A DNA stretch of 64,000 bases from Salinivirgaceae bacterium (GTDB lineage: Bacteria > Bacteroidota > Bacteroidia > Bacteroidales > SZUA-534), in the NCBI GenBank assembly GCA_017617355.1, contig JAFZWI010000023.1:1-64000 (forward strand), read 5' to 3'. Under the pieces are notes generated by a model. That model was not told the origin of the DNA. It saw nothing but the letters and a program-made list of their open reading frames with translations, and ran no database searches. This document shows, one piece after another, positions 34,740 through 44,926 of the stretch. Numbering within the stretch: the first letter of the stretch is position 1; each line of letters begins with the position of its first letter. The translations under genes were made by a program, and so were the position numbers.

Positions 34740-34976
34740 ATGCCGCACATAGGAAGTTTGATAAAACAGGAGTTAGAGCGTCAGGAACGCCCAGCAAAGT
34801 GGCTTGCCAAAAGGCTTTGTTGCGACCGAACCAACATTTATAAGATTTTTCTGAAAGAAAGCATTGATGTTCAAATGCTTGTGCGGATATCGATTGCCTT
34901 GAAACACAATTTCCTAAAAGAATACGCTGATTTAACCGAAAAAGAAATCAGTGAATTATTAGCGACAAAAGAGTGA
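34740..34976 (+). CDS. Small helix-turn-helix protein
   Basis: A 78-residue single-domain DNA-binding protein. IGSLIKQELERQERP followed by AKWLAKRLCCDRTNIYKIF gives the two helices and recognition helix of an XRE-like HTH, then an arm ending SELLATKE. Very similar short regulators are common in Bacteroides. An upstream in-frame TTG at 34716 would add 8 residues that do not fit; the ATG at 34740 starts the domain cleanly. It follows the structured element at 34602-34695 and precedes a lipoprotein gene by 75 bases. Its targets are unknown. Confidence 0.8.
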   Translation: MPHIGSLIKQELERQERPAKWLAKRLCCDRTNIYKIFLKESIDVQMLVRISIALKHNFLKEYADLTEKEISELLATKE

Positions 34977-35051
34977 CAAACATTCACGGCTTTTGGTTGT
35001 AATTCGGGCAGTTATGCGCCATTTTGTGAGTTGATTTTAAAACTTACAATT

Positions 35052-35519
35052 ATGTTCGGATTCAAAAACACTAAAATGTTTAAAAGTATCTGTTTGATAC
35101 TTGCTTGTTCTATTTTGTTCTCGTCTTGTCACACTATAAGATATGTGTCATTACAAGATGAATATAATAACCAACTAAAAGATAAAAACTACGCTGAAAT
35201 AGTAGAAATGCTTGGTCCTCCTGACAGAACTGCTCCTGACGGGAAGGGGGGAGAAATATTGATATATGAAATAAAAAGTCAACAAGGGTATTCTGCAAAA
35301 GGAAAATATACCAACACTATCAATCTCACAGAGACAAAAAAACAAACTAACATATTCCTTAATGAGGATAAGATTTGCTATAATGTTAAATCTGATGATG
35401 TCAGACCCGAAAAAGTATTCAGTGTTGGCAGAACAATCGGGTTGGTTGTCCCTGTGACAATAGGTGGAATTCTGATATTATTGTCAGCAGCTGCAGAAGA
35501 GTCAACTTCGAATTATTAA
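35052..35519 (+). CDS. Small lipoprotein with C-terminal membrane segment
   Basis: A 155-residue predicted lipoprotein. The leader ends in LFSSC and the mature protein begins HTIRYVSLQDEYN. Residues about 40-60 contain EIVEMLGPPDRTAPDGKGGEI, a SmpA/BamE-like pattern in which a short helix and GxPD turn precede beta-strands. A hydrophobic stretch, VVPVTIGGILILL, near the C-terminus could be a membrane segment. The ATG at 35052 is chosen over a TTG at 35031; an internal ATG at 35076 would also leave an adequate signal peptide. Base composition is more A/T-rich than its neighbours. No specific function is assigned. Confidence 0.6.
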   Translation: MFGFKNTKMFKSICLILACSILFSSCHTIRYVSLQDEYNNQLKDKNYAEIVEMLGPPDRTAPDGKGGEILIYEIKSQQGYSAKGKYTNTINLTETKKQTNIFLNEDKICYNVKSDDVRPEKVFSVGRTIGLVVPVTIGGILILLSAAAEESTSNY

Positions 35520-35539
35520 TAGATTATTTGGCAATAAAC

Positions 35540-35572
35540 AAAAGCCCCGCATTCTCATTCGGGGCTTTTTTA
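35540..35572. terminator. Shared terminator between the 35052 lipoprotein and the AspT-type transporter
   Basis: AAAAGCCCCG (35540-35549) pairs with CGGGGCTTTT (35560-35569) around a 10-nt loop. It is flanked by A and T runs and serves two convergent genes. Confidence 0.88.
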
Positions 35573-35598
35573 TGCGTTGTAAATATCGATTTATAGCT

Positions 35599-37263
35599 TT
35601 ACCACAATGCCAGTATCAGCGTCTGCGCCAGCACAATACGCAGGAACATGGCCAAAGGATAAACCGTTGAATAAGCCACCGACGGGCGGTCGTTTTCTGC
35701 TATCATATTCGAATAGTAAAGTGCGGGCGGATTGGTATTGGTTCCCGAAATCATTCCCACAATTGTGAAGTAGTTCAAATGGAAAACTTTTCGGGCTATG
35801 CAACCGATAATCAGCACCGGAATCATTGTTATGAGCAATCCGTAGCCTACCCAAAGCAGACCGTCACCGTTAATAAGCGTGTCAAAGAAATGCTCGCCTG
35901 CCTCAAGCCCGACACAAGCAAGGAACAACGATATGCCTATCTCTCGGAGCATCAGATTGGCGCTTTGTGTTGTGTAGCACGTCAAGCCTATCTTATGTCC
36001 AAACGCACCCATTAAAAGTGACACGATAAGCGGACCGCCAGCCAACCCCAGCTTCGCCGGCTGCGGCATTCCTGGAAAAGCGATTGGGATATATCCGACA
36101 ATTATTCCCAAGAAAATTCCGGCAAAAATGGTGGAAAGATGCGGCTCGTTGAGGTGCTTAACCGAGTTGCCAAGGAATTTTTCGACAAGGCTGAGATTCT
36201 CCTCGCTGCCGACAATTTTAACCTTGTCGCCTATATGCAGAACCAAATCGGCAGTGGCCACAAGCTCAACACCCGAACGGAACACGCGCGTCACATTAAC
36301 ATTGAACGACTTGCGCAGCTCAAGGTTTTGAAGGCTTTTTCCTTCGAGCCGTTTGTTGGTTATCAATATTTTACGCTGTTTCAGTTCTTCGGTCTGCGCG
36401 TTTAGCAAATCGTTTTGGATTTTCTCGCCGAACAGCTTGTCAAGCTCCGCCTCGCGTTGTTTGGGGGCTATAACGCGCACCAAATCGCCTTTCTCAAGAA
36501 CAGTGTCGCCGGTTGGCACAAACACATTGCCCAAATGGCTGATTCGCGCAAAAATCACCTCTTTGTTGAACAGACGCGATATCTCTTTCACCTGTTTTCC
36601 GATGATTTCCTCATTCGAAATGCTGTAACTGCAACGGGCTGGCTCCTCGTTGCTTTTTCCAGCAACCGACTTCCGCTCATCGTCGTAATTGATTCTGAAT
36701 ATGCATTTTATAAGAACAATGCTCAAAATAACGCCTATCACACCCATAGGATAAGCAACGGCGTAACCAAGCGATATTGAAGGCATGTCGCCTGTCGGAT
36801 TCATCTGGTTGATAGCCTGTTGCGCGGCACCCAGGCCAGGAGTGTTGGTTACTGCGCCCTGCATCACTCCTATCAGCATTGTGAAATCGATATTACCTAA
36901 AAAGTAGAAAATCAGCAATGTAACAATTATGTTCAGAGTGATGCTGCCGACTGCCAAACCGTTAAGCAGCAATCCAGACTGTTTGAACGATGAGAAAAAG
37001 TTTGGACCAACCTGCAGACCGATGCTGAAGACAAACAGTATCAAGCCGAAATCTTTCATAAAATGCGAAATCGACGGATTGAGGGTGAATCCGAAATGCG
37101 ATACAATTATTCCGACAAAAAGCACGAATGTCGAGCCAAGCGATATTCCTTTGAATTTCAGTTTTCCAAGTATTGAGCCGACGGCCACTACAAAAGCGAA
37201 AATCATTACTGTGCGCCCAACCGATTCGTTAAAAAGCAGCGATTCAAACCAATTCATATTCAT
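35599..37263 (-). CDS. AspT/YidE/YbjL-family transporter
   Basis: A 554-residue inner-membrane protein of the aspartate:alanine exchanger family. Each half has the family duplication: an N-terminal set of about five TM helices with GLQVGPNFF, and a C-terminal set with GLEAGEHFF and GTNTNPPAL. Two cytosolic TrkA-C/RCK-type domains lie between them at about 205-285 and 295-375. The substrate cannot be read from the sequence; family members move aspartate, alanine, succinate or are uncharacterised. It is divergent from a LysR-type regulator across 90 bp, so that regulator probably controls it. Confidence 0.85.
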   Translation of the reverse strand: MNMNWFESLLFNESVGRTVMIFAFVVAVGSILGKLKFKGISLGSTFVLFVGIIVSHFGFTLNPSISHFMKDFGLILFVFSIGLQVGPNFFSSFKQSGLLLNGLAVGSITLNIIVTLLIFYFLGNIDFTMLIGVMQGAVTNTPGLGAAQQAINQMNPTGDMPSISLGYAVAYPMGVIGVILSIVLIKCIFRINYDDERKSVAGKSNEEPARCSYSISNEEIIGKQVKEISRLFNKEVIFARISHLGNVFVPTGDTVLEKGDLVRVIAPKQREAELDKLFGEKIQNDLLNAQTEELKQRKILITNKRLEGKSLQNLELRKSFNVNVTRVFRSGVELVATADLVLHIGDKVKIVGSEENLSLVEKFLGNSVKHLNEPHLSTIFAGIFLGIIVGYIPIAFPGMPQPAKLGLAGGPLIVSLLMGAFGHKIGLTCYTTQSANLMLREIGISLFLACVGLEAGEHFFDTLINGDGLLWVGYGLLITMIPVLIIGCIARKVFHLNYFTIVGMISGTNTNPPALYYSNMIAENDRPSVAYSTVYPLAMFLRIVLAQTLILALW

Positions 37264-37279
37264 TCATTTTTTTCGGCCG

Positions 37280-37305
37280 CAAAATTATTCAATATCTTAC
37301 ATTTG
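37280..37305. promoter_or_regulatory. Back-to-back -7 boxes of the transporter and lysR genes
   Basis: TAATTTTG on the minus strand (37280-37287) faces the transporter, and TACATTTG on the plus strand (37298-37305) faces the lysR gene. Both match TAnnTTTG. The overlap suits a single LysR protein acting on both. Confidence 0.5.
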
Positions 37306-37353
37306 TGAAATTGAATGATTCTATAAGAACGATTAATAAAAACGATTGATATT

Positions 37354-38244
37354 ATGGAACTGCGACAACTTAAATATTTCGTGAAAACCGCTGAGACTCT
37401 GAATTTTACCGAAGCGGCCAAACTTTTGTTCATTACCCAGAGCACACTGTCGCAACAGATAAAACAGCTTGAAAATGAGTTGCAAACCTTACTGTTCGAC
37501 CGCATCGGAAAAAAAATTTACCTGACCGAAGCCGGTACTGAGTTTCTGCCTTTCGCCAAAAAAACTATCGCCGACAGCGAGTTCGGCATCCAACGTCTGC
37601 GCGACTTGCAGAACATTCAAACCGGAGAGCTTCGCATAGGCGTTATTTTCACACTTAGTGATTTGATAACCAGCACTATAATCTCTTTCTCAAAAAAATA
37701 TCCGAACATCAAACTTGTTGTCATAAACAAACCAGTAAGCGAATTACTCGATTTGCTGAAAGAGAGGGAGTTAGACCTGATTTTGTCATACAAACCAGAC
37801 AACGAAGATAATCAGATTGAATATTACAGCCTGTTCGATTCAAATCTTTCCGTCATAGTCAATTATCGGCATCCACTTGTTGCACAACGCGAAGTTTCGC
37901 CGTCGCTTTTGAAACAGTTTCCGCTTGTGCTGCCGTCGGTTGGTTCACAAGCGCGCCTGATGATTGACCAGATTTTGAACAACCACCATGTAAGGCTCAC
38001 GCCGCAAATTGAAATATCGAGCATGACTATAATGCTGAAACTGGTTGAAACCGGCCATTGGATTGCTGTTATGTCGGAAACGCTTATCCGCGGTCATGAA
38101 ACTCTGCGGGCCATACCGATAGCAGGAAAACAACATCAGATGCACCCGGCCGTAATTGTGCTGAAAGAAAGCTATCAAAAGCTTTCGGCCAAAGAATTTA
38201 TCAGGATTTTGTTCGAAAATCTCAATCCGAAAACCGAAAAATGA
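37354..38244 (+). CDS. LysR-family transcriptional regulator
   Basis: A 296-residue regulator. The N-terminal winged HTH (FTEAAKLLFITQSTLSQQIKQLE at about 19-41) is the LysR signature. A linker helix and a two-lobed periplasmic-binding-type effector domain (about 92-290) follow, with the usual GELRIGV entry. The overall pattern is in the CynR/OxyR branch. There is no redox Cys pair, so an OxyR role is not supported. The divergent layout with the AspT-type transporter makes control of that transporter the simplest expectation. Confidence 0.88.
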   Translation: MELRQLKYFVKTAETLNFTEAAKLLFITQSTLSQQIKQLENELQTLLFDRIGKKIYLTEAGTEFLPFAKKTIADSEFGIQRLRDLQNIQTGELRIGVIFTLSDLITSTIISFSKKYPNIKLVVINKPVSELLDLLKERELDLILSYKPDNEDNQIEYYSLFDSNLSVIVNYRHPLVAQREVSPSLLKQFPLVLPSVGSQARLMIDQILNNHHVRLTPQIEISSMTIMLKLVETGHWIAVMSETLIRGHETLRAIPIAGKQHQMHPAVIVLKESYQKLSAKEFIRILFENLNPKTEK

Positions 38245-38262
38245 TGTTTATCACGCGGCAAG

Positions 38263-38868
38263 CTACTCGCAAACGTACTTTTCGATAATTGCTTTAAGCT
38301 CGCTAAGATTGCGTGCCACAGGGAACTGCGGATAGTCTTTAACCACATTGTCAGGCGGACAATACAAAATGCCGACATCGGCCGACTCTACCATTGGAAT
38401 GTCGTTGTATGAGTCGCCAAACGCCAAAACCTTGTATTTCAAACTTTGGAAAGCTTCAACTGTTCTGCGTTTGGGGTCAGCCTGGCGCAGTTTGTAATCG
38501 ACAACCCGGCCTGTCGGGTCTATCTCAAGCGAATGGCAGAGCAAAAACGGATTTTCCAATTGCTCCATTAGCGGCTTTGCAAACTCAACAAAAGTGTCGG
38601 AAACTATGGCAAACCGTGTGACGCTACGGAGCCAGCGTGTAAACTCAAGAGCTCCTTCGAGCGGCTTCATTGTCGATATAACTTCCTGTATATCTTGTAT
38701 TTTAAGGTTGTGTTCGTCAAGGATTTTCAACCTGTAACGCATCAGCTCATCGTAATCTTTAATGTCGCGCGTTGTAAGTTTTAACGCATCAATACCTGTT
38801 TTCTTGGCAAAATTAATCCACACCTCAGGCACAAACACACCTTCTAAATCAGCACATACAATCCACAT
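38263..38868 (-). CDS. thrH: Phosphoserine phosphatase / homoserine phosphotransferase ThrH
   Basis: A 201-residue HAD-superfamily enzyme. ThrH removes phosphate from phosphoserine and can transfer it to homoserine. The nucleophile D7 lies in ADLEGVFVPEVW; the Glu two residues later, in place of the usual general-acid Asp, is the known ThrH feature. VSDTF (motif II) and FGDSYNDIPM (motif III) follow. The length fits ThrH and not SerB. It converges on the lysR gene with a gap of only 18 bases and no terminator between them. Confidence 0.92.
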   Translation of the reverse strand: MWIVCADLEGVFVPEVWINFAKKTGIDALKLTTRDIKDYDELMRYRLKILDEHNLKIQDIQEVISTMKPLEGALEFTRWLRSVTRFAIVSDTFVEFAKPLMEQLENPFLLCHSLEIDPTGRVVDYKLRQADPKRRTVEAFQSLKYKVLAFGDSYNDIPMVESADVGILYCPPDNVVKDYPQFPVARNLSELKAIIEKYVCE

Positions 38869-38893
38869 AGTTTTCCTTTTATGTTTGACACCA

Positions 38894-38923
38894 CAAAATT
38901 ACCTTTTGTTTTATATGTTCAAA
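38894..38923 (-). promoter_or_regulatory. thrH promoter
   Basis: On the minus strand TTTG, an 18-base spacer, then TAATTTTG (38894-38901). The distance to the ATG is about 25 bases, consistent with a short leader. Confidence 0.6.
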
Positions 38924-39014
38924 ATAGTAATTGTTTTTATAATATAAAATAGATATATCTTATTGATTTATAGTGTTTTATATTATATTACATATATAAA
39001 TGTTTCACGTGGAA

Positions 39015-40877
39015 CTATCGCCCAAAATAGACCAATAACACGTTTATGTCGTTGGGGCTGACGCCGGAAATTCGGGATGCCTGGCCAATGGTTGTGGGCG
39101 CATATTTGGTCAGCTTTGTCCGCGCCTCTATGGTTATCGACTGCAATTTTGAATAGTCAAAGTTATCGGGGATTTTCAAGTTCTCCAGCTTGCGTAGCTT
39201 TTCGGCATTGTTTTTCTCACGTTCCACGTATCCAGAATATTTGATATCAAACTCCGCTCCTTCTATCACTTCGCGCGTTGTGTTCTTGTATTCCGACAGG
39301 GCGTCTATCGACTCAATCATATTGTTCAATGTGACGTTTGGCCGTGACAGTATCTGTGAGCACTTCTGGCCTTCAACCACTGGTGACTCATCGTTTGACG
39401 ATAGAAACTTATTTGCTTCTTCTAACCTAACTTTAGTTGTTTTTAGGAAGCCAACCAGGTCGGATATTTGCTTTTCTTTTTCTTTGTATTGATTCAATTG
39501 TTCTTCTTTGGCCAACCCTATGTTGTAAGACTTTTCGGTCAAACGCGCATCAGCATTGTCTTGGCGCAACAACATCCGATATTCAGCACGACTGGTGAAC
39601 ATCCGGTAAGGTTCGTCAACACCTTTATAAATAAGGTCATCAATCAACACGCCAATGTAGGCTTCGTCTCGATTCAAAACAAATGGTTCTTTCTCATTGC
39701 AGAAAAGATGCGCATTGATACCAGCCACTATTCCTTGTGCAGCAGCTTCCTCGTATCCTGTCGTTCCATTAATCTGACCGGCAAAATAGAGTCCTGAAAT
39801 AAGTTTTGTCTCCAAGGTTGGCTTTAATTGAGTTGGTGGAAAATAGTCATACTCAATAGCATATCCCGGACGATAAATTTTAGCATTCTCGAGTCCAGGT
39901 ATCTTGTGAATAGCCTTATACTGCACTTGCCAAGGCAGCGATGATGAGAAGCCGTTTATATAATATTCGTTGGTTGAAAAGCCCTCTGGTTCCAAGAACA
40001 ACTGATGAGAATCCTTATCACTGAATGTAACAAGCTTGCTTTCGATGCTCGGACAATAACGCGGTCCTATACCAATAATCGTGTGATTGAATATTGGTGA
40101 ATCAACAAAACCCTTGCGTAATTCTTCGTGCACAGCTTCATTGGTTCTTGTGATATAGCAAGGTATTTGTCGGTCGTGATACGATTTTTTTGTTGAGTAG
40201 CTAAAAAAATACGGGTCGTCATCACCATTTTGAATGGTACATTTGCTGAAATCGATAGTTTTTCCGTTGATTCTGGCAGGAGTTCCTGTCTTCATTCGGC
40301 CAGATTCAAAACCTAACGAAACAAGATTTTCAGTCAAACCTGAAGACGGTAATTCGGAAAATCTGCCACCAGAAAACTGTACACGACCAACGTGCATCAT
40401 GCCATTAAGGAAAGTACCATTGGTAAGAACAACTGTTTTGGATTTAAACTCAAAACCAAGTTGGGTTTTCACTCCACACACTCGTTTTTTTTCTGTTAGC
40501 AACGACACAACACTATCCTGAAACAAATCAAGATTTTCGATGCTTTCGAGTTGTTTGCGCCATTCTATTGAGAACAGTGTACGGTCGCATTGCGCACGCG
40601 GACTCCACATGGCCGGTCCTTTTGACCGGTTTAACATTCTGTATTGTATAGCCGATTTGTCGGTTATTATACCTGTATATCCACCCAACGCATCAATTTC
40701 CTTAACTATCTGGCCTTTAGCTATACCACCAATAGCCGGATTACACGACATACAAGCAAATTTTGTCATGTCCATTGTAATCAACAAGGTTTTTGAGCCC
40801 ATATTTGCGGCAGCAGCGGCGGCTTCACAACCAGCATGACCGCCACCTACAACAATAACATCGTATTCAAATAACAT
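39015..40877 (-). CDS. mnmG: tRNA uridine-5-carboxymethylaminomethyl modification enzyme MnmG (GidA)
   Basis: With MnmE, installs the cmnm5 group on U34 of several tRNAs, using FAD and methylene-THF. The 620-residue protein has the Rossmann FAD-binding [10 protein letters not shown] at 11-20, CNPAIGG and GPRYCPSIE in the middle, and the [13 protein letters not shown] segment typical of GidA. The helical C-terminal domain ends ...NVLLVYFGR. The start follows the ybeY stop by one base; it is the last gene of a nine-gene operon. Its base composition is well below that of the sprA region. No mnmE is present here. Confidence 0.96.
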   Translation of the reverse strand: MLFEYDVIVVGGGHAGCEAAAAAANMGSKTLLITMDMTKFACMSCNPAIGGIAKGQIVKEIDALGGYTGIITDKSAIQYRMLNRSKGPAMWSPRAQCDRTLFSIEWRKQLESIENLDLFQDSVVSLLTEKKRVCGVKTQLGFEFKSKTVVLTNGTFLNGMMHVGRVQFSGGRFSELPSSGLTENLVSLGFESGRMKTGTPARINGKTIDFSKCTIQNGDDDPYFFSYSTKKSYHDRQIPCYITRTNEAVHEELRKGFVDSPIFNHTIIGIGPRYCPSIESKLVTFSDKDSHQLFLEPEGFSTNEYYINGFSSSLPWQVQYKAIHKIPGLENAKIYRPGYAIEYDYFPPTQLKPTLETKLISGLYFAGQINGTTGYEEAAAQGIVAGINAHLFCNEKEPFVLNRDEAYIGVLIDDLIYKGVDEPYRMFTSRAEYRMLLRQDNADARLTEKSYNIGLAKEEQLNQYKEKEKQISDLVGFLKTTKVRLEEANKFLSSNDESPVVEGQKCSQILSRPNVTLNNMIESIDALSEYKNTTREVIEGAEFDIKYSGYVEREKNNAEKLRKLENLKIPDNFDYSKLQSITIEARTKLTKYAPTTIGQASRISGVSPNDINVLLVYFGR

Positions 40878-40878
40878 C

Positions 40879-41292
40879 TTAAATGAATAAAGGAAGATAT
40901 TGGTTTTCTTTTTGTCGCATCAGTTTTGCGTCTTCGTCGGTTTTATCTTTATAACCAATAAAGTGCAATACGCCATGCACCATTACACGAGCAAGTTCTT
41001 TTTTAAATTCAACCTCATATTCTTTGGCATTATCTTTTACAGTATCGACACTGATGAAAATGTCGCCCGAAATAACACCGTCTTCAGAATAATCGAAAGA
41101 AATGACATCGGTGTAATAATCGTGATTTAGATATTGCTTGTTAATATTAAGCAAATACTCGTCCGAACAAAAAATGTAATTGACTTCGCCTAATGTTCTG
41201 TTTTCGTTTGCTAAAACAGTTTCAATATTTTTCTCGACATTCAAGTCGTTGACATCAAACTCGTCAGTCTCCTCAAAAAAGAAATTAATCAC
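40879..41292 (-). CDS. ybeY: Endoribonuclease YbeY (rRNA maturation)
   Basis: A 137-residue zinc-dependent endoribonuclease needed for 16S rRNA 3' processing and ribosome quality control. HGVLHFIGY at 106-114 carries two of the three zinc-ligand histidines. The third position reads KD instead of the DH found in E. coli; Bacteroidetes sequences often vary here. The start codon is GTG (41292-41290) and overlaps the stop of the preceding ATPase gene by one base, which suggests translational coupling. Confidence 0.9.
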   Translation of the reverse strand: MINFFFEETDEFDVNDLNVEKNIETVLANENRTLGEVNYIFCSDEYLLNINKQYLNHDYYTDVISFDYSEDGVISGDIFISVDTVKDNAKEYEVEFKKELARVMVHGVLHFIGYKDKTDEDAKLMRQKENQYLPLFI

Positions 41293-41687
41293 TATATATT
41301 AAATATTAAGGTTACTTCTGCCCCGTTTTTGTCGAATTTAAGGTCATCGGTCAGATTTCGCATAAGGAAAATGCCGCGGCCGTCGGGCTGTTCAATCAGT
41401 TCTGGTTTAGTAGGGTCTGGTATTTTATCTATGTCGAACCCTGGTCCCTCGTCCGAAACAGTAATTTGAAGAATATGTTTGTCGCGGAAAACCTTTATGC
41501 GAACTTGTTTTTCCGGGTCCGATTTATTGCCGTGAACAATAGCGTTCGTTACCGCTTCAATAGTCGATATAAGAATGTTACCATACAATTCGGTGGCAAT
41601 CGACTGTTCAATAGCAAGTTCGTCGATGAAATTCTCGACGAAATAAACGTTGTCAATCTTCGACTTTATTATCAATTCGTTATTCAT
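41292..41687 (-). CDS. RsbW/SpoIIAB-like ATP-binding protein
   Basis: A 131-residue GHKL-fold ATPase domain standing alone. The N box EAVTNAIVHGN is at 44-54, the G1 box DEGPGFD at 79-85 and the G2 box GRGIFL at 103-108. It resembles anti-sigma-factor kinases and the ATP-binding proteins found next to ybeY in many Bacteroidetes. No STAS-domain antagonist or sigma factor gene is adjacent, so a partner-switch role is inference only. It overlaps the upstream gene by 8 bases and shares one base with ybeY. Confidence 0.82.
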   Translation of the reverse strand: MNNELIIKSKIDNVYFVENFIDELAIEQSIATELYGNILISTIEAVTNAIVHGNKSDPEKQVRIKVFRDKHILQITVSDEGPGFDIDKIPDPTKPELIEQPDGRGIFLMRNLTDDLKFDKNGAEVTLIFNI

Positions 41688-44600
41688 TTGCTGTTGTATT
41701 TAACTGATTGATATATTCTTCGTACTTCTTTTTGTAAAACGAATTTAACCTCAAATTGTTCTTATTCAACAAATCCACATTCTTATCAAAAGTAAAATCT
41801 TCCGGCAAATTATCGGGCGATTTTCTATTAATATTTTTCGACGCAGTCGATTCGCGTTTATTATCCTCCTCACGTTCATTCTCGGCATTCTCAGCTTCAA
41901 GCAGTTTTGTAAGAATTTTTTGCTGGCGAAGCATTGTTTGTGCCGAAAGCCTATTGTTTGCCAAATCGCGATGATTAGCCTGCATTAGTTTATCAATCTC
42001 TTGCAAGATTTTTGCGGTTTTGTCATCAATATCAGAGTTATACATCATTTGTTGAAGCATTTGTTGATATATCTCATTCTGCATCAGCGATTTTGCTAAC
42101 TCGTTATTTAATTGTTTGCCGTTGTCGTTTTTCATCTGATTCAACAAATCCTTCATCTGATTCTTTAAACTCTCCTGCATTTTACGCATATCAGACAATG
42201 ATTGTTTTGTTTCCGGCTGTTTTTTTTGCTTTTTCTTTTTACTGGAACCAGCACCTACACCAGAAGCATTATTTATATCCTTCAAAGACTCAGACAATAA
42301 CAAAATCATATCATTAGTCTGTTTCAGTGCCTCGCGTTGATTTTTCTTCGCTTTATATGAATTCTGCTCCTGCATATTTTTCAACGATGAAATAAGTTCG
42401 TCTTCAATAAGAAAGGCAGATTTTGATATCTGGTTATTCAAATATGGTGTTCGGAGCGACAAGGCATAAAGACTGTCGCGAACCAATTTGAAATTATCAA
42501 GTATCTTGGTTAGTCTTATGACAGCGTCTTGGTTTACTTTATTAACATCTGACATTGAAGCATATACGTTTTCCAATTCGAACGATACTTCAAAAAGATT
42601 GTCAAGCATAACTCTCAAATCATCGGCATTTTCCGATTCGGTGGTAGCATTATTGTCATCAATCATTTTTTTCAACTCTTGTGACAACTTTTCCATTTTT
42701 TCGGCATTCTGCTTAACAGACTCATTAAAACCGTCGGTATTATTTTGCTCTAGTGCATTCTTTTCGTTATTAAATTCATTTTCAATATTTTCAAACTCGC
42801 TTTCGAAATCATTCATTTCAAAAGGTCGAGTTAAAGTATTGTTTTCTTCCTTAATATTTTGATATTCATTTTTCAGCTCATTTAAAATCTTTTCCTGATT
42901 ATTCACATCAGTAACAATATCATATTTTTCTTTGTCGATAAGCCCTTCTTGTTTTTTAGATAACTTATTAAGATTGTCGGCCAGATTAAGAATGTTTTCC
43001 TCAATCTTGATTTTTTTAACTAGCTCATATTGCTTATCGATAGATTTTTCAAAATTTTCATATTCTCTTTTTAATTGCTCAGGTGTTAATTCTTTATTCT
43101 GGTTATTGGACAATTGTTGAATATCTTGAAGCATACGTTTCATTTCATCGTCGAGCAAGTCATTAATCATTTCATTAATAAGTTGTTGTTTTTCAAACAA
43201 CTCTTTATTTTGCTCCGGAATTAATGAATTGGTAGCCTGTTTATAATCATTGCTTATTAGATTCAGTTGGTCTTGTAGCTTTTGTGTTTTGTCAGCTATT
43301 TGTTTCAGAATGTTATTTTGTTCCCAATCGGTTAAATTTTCATCAAGCATACGCTTTCGCAATTTTTCGATGTCTGTTTTGAGCTCATTAGACAAACTTT
43401 GGGCACTCATAAACCGATAAAACAAATCGTTGTACTTCTTCTCCTTATCGGCAGTTTTTTGAATAATATTCTTAGCTACATGATTAAATATTGCTGATTG
43501 TGTTTTCTTTATACCATTTACAGCATCATTATCAAATATTTCGAACCAGAATGAAATGTTTCTTTCTTCGAAATCTGTATTATTATCTAAATGATAATCA
43601 TAGAAGAATTTTTGTGAGAGAATATTCTTATAAATAGGAACAACGAAAGTATCAATGCCCGTGTTTTCTTGTTTGAATAATAATAATTTAGTAAAACCAT
43701 AGTCATCTGAAATTTTACCAGTAAAGTCTAAATGTCCGTCATAAGAGGCGCTGTCGTTAATCTGCGCTTCTATTTCGGGATATGAATCATTCACACATAC
43801 AATATTGAAATCGATAAAATTTCGTTTAATATGACTGTTCGATAAGCGAATTATAAATTTTTCATTTTTGAGAACTCGTAACCTGTACTTATTAGGATTT
43901 TGAAAAGAATAAGACTTAATTAGAGTAGTATCAACAAGCGAAACAATAGATAAAGTATCATAATTCTGCCCAGCAAAAGTGAAATTCAAAAATGTTCCTT
44001 GTGGAACAATTAAAATATTCTGGTTTTCAACTGTTGTGTCTGACTTATTAATATACTTAGGATATTGAATTTCAGCAGAATAAGCCAATAATAATGGTGG
44101 TTCGTACACATTGACGGAGTATGATTTTGAACAATAGTCCCCGCTAGTTATATTAAACTTGAATGGATTTCTGACACTTTTAAAAACATAATTGTACAAA
44201 GTGTCTGTTAGCTGGTTTAGAACATATTTATTTCCATTAGCATTAATAAAAACATCATAATTTAAGTCATTGTTTTTGATTATTATATTGACGTTCAAAT
44301 CCTTACCTTGTTCAATGAATAAAGATTCTTCATCTATTTCTACAATTAGCGTGTGGCGGGCGCTAAAATCATCTGAAAAATGAAATATCTCAGCAAATCC
44401 TGTAATTACATGGTTATGAAGTGGTATAAATAATAAGAGTAATACGACAGCGGATAAAAGGTTATAACGGTTTGAATAAAATATGTTTTGCTTTATGACC
44501 TTATTAAAATCAACATCGGTAATAAATTCTAATTTTTGGTTAATACTCTCTGTAACAAGTTGGGATTGAGGTAGTTTAGATAATTCTAAAATATTAATAG

Positions 44601-44925
44601 GAACATCTTTAACCTGAGGAATAGATGATTGAATTAGTTGGCAGAACTGTTTATCTGTTTTTCCTTTTATTAAATGAGCCAAACATAAAATAGGTAACAA
44701 AACATAAAAGATTGTAAGACCTAAAATACTGATTGATAGAAATAATAGTAGACAAACACGAAATTGACTGCTAAAAGTAAAGTATGACTCTAAAAGTGAT
44801 GCAATAAGTATAAATGAAAAAGAAAAGACAATTGTTTTGAAAACTCCTTCAATCAGCTTACGCAAATAATAAGCACGACGGAATTGATTGAGTTTTGCAT
44901 TGAACTGTTCAATTCTGCTATTCAT
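41680..44925 (-). CDS. Large membrane-anchored coiled-coil protein (DUF4175-like)
   Basis: A 1081-residue protein with three N-terminal membrane segments (about 29-48, 55-82, 153-172) and a probably extracytoplasmic beta-rich region (about 190-480). This is followed by a very long charged, mostly helical region dominated by Gln, Asn, Lys and Glu, with short repeats such as MLQQMMYNSD and MRKMQESLKNQMKDLLNQMKN. The architecture and its place beside the RsbW-like ATPase and ybeY match the DUF4175 family. The function is not established. The gene is very A/T-rich. It starts one base after the EnvC-like stop and overlaps the next gene by 8 bases. Confidence 0.7.
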   Translation of the reverse strand: MNSRIEQFNAKLNQFRRAYYLRKLIEGVFKTIVFSFSFILIASLLESYFTFSSQFRVCLLLFLSISILGLTIFYVLLPILCLAHLIKGKTDKQFCQLIQSSIPQVKDVPINILELSKLPQSQLVTESINQKLEFITDVDFNKVIKQNIFYSNRYNLLSAVVLLLLFIPLHNHVITGFAEIFHFSDDFSARHTLIVEIDEESLFIEQGKDLNVNIIIKNNDLNYDVFINANGNKYVLNQLTDTLYNYVFKSVRNPFKFNITSGDYCSKSYSVNVYEPPLLLAYSAEIQYPKYINKSDTTVENQNILIVPQGTFLNFTFAGQNYDTLSIVSLVDTTLIKSYSFQNPNKYRLRVLKNEKFIIRLSNSHIKRNFIDFNIVCVNDSYPEIEAQINDSASYDGHLDFTGKISDDYGFTKLLLFKQENTGIDTFVVPIYKNILSQKFFYDYHLDNNTDFEERNISFWFEIFDNDAVNGIKKTQSAIFNHVAKNIIQKTADKEKKYNDLFYRFMSAQSLSNELKTDIEKLRKRMLDENLTDWEQNNILKQIADKTQKLQDQLNLISNDYKQATNSLIPEQNKELFEKQQLINEMINDLLDDEMKRMLQDIQQLSNNQNKELTPEQLKREYENFEKSIDKQYELVKKIKIEENILNLADNLNKLSKKQEGLIDKEKYDIVTDVNNQEKILNELKNEYQNIKEENNTLTRPFEMNDFESEFENIENEFNNEKNALEQNNTDGFNESVKQNAEKMEKLSQELKKMIDDNNATTESENADDLRVMLDNLFEVSFELENVYASMSDVNKVNQDAVIRLTKILDNFKLVRDSLYALSLRTPYLNNQISKSAFLIEDELISSLKNMQEQNSYKAKKNQREALKQTNDMILLLSESLKDINNASGVGAGSSKKKKQKKQPETKQSLSDMRKMQESLKNQMKDLLNQMKNDNGKQLNNELAKSLMQNEIYQQMLQQMMYNSDIDDKTAKILQEIDKLMQANHRDLANNRLSAQTMLRQQKILTKLLEAENAENEREEDNKRESTASKNINRKSPDNLPEDFTFDKNVDLLNKNNLRLNSFYKKKYEEYINQLNTTANE

Positions 44926-44926
44926 T

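Noticed and set aside
40879-41292. YbeY as inactive because the third zinc ligand is altered
   Set aside because: Variation at that position is common in Bacteroidetes YbeY, and the other conserved residues are intact.
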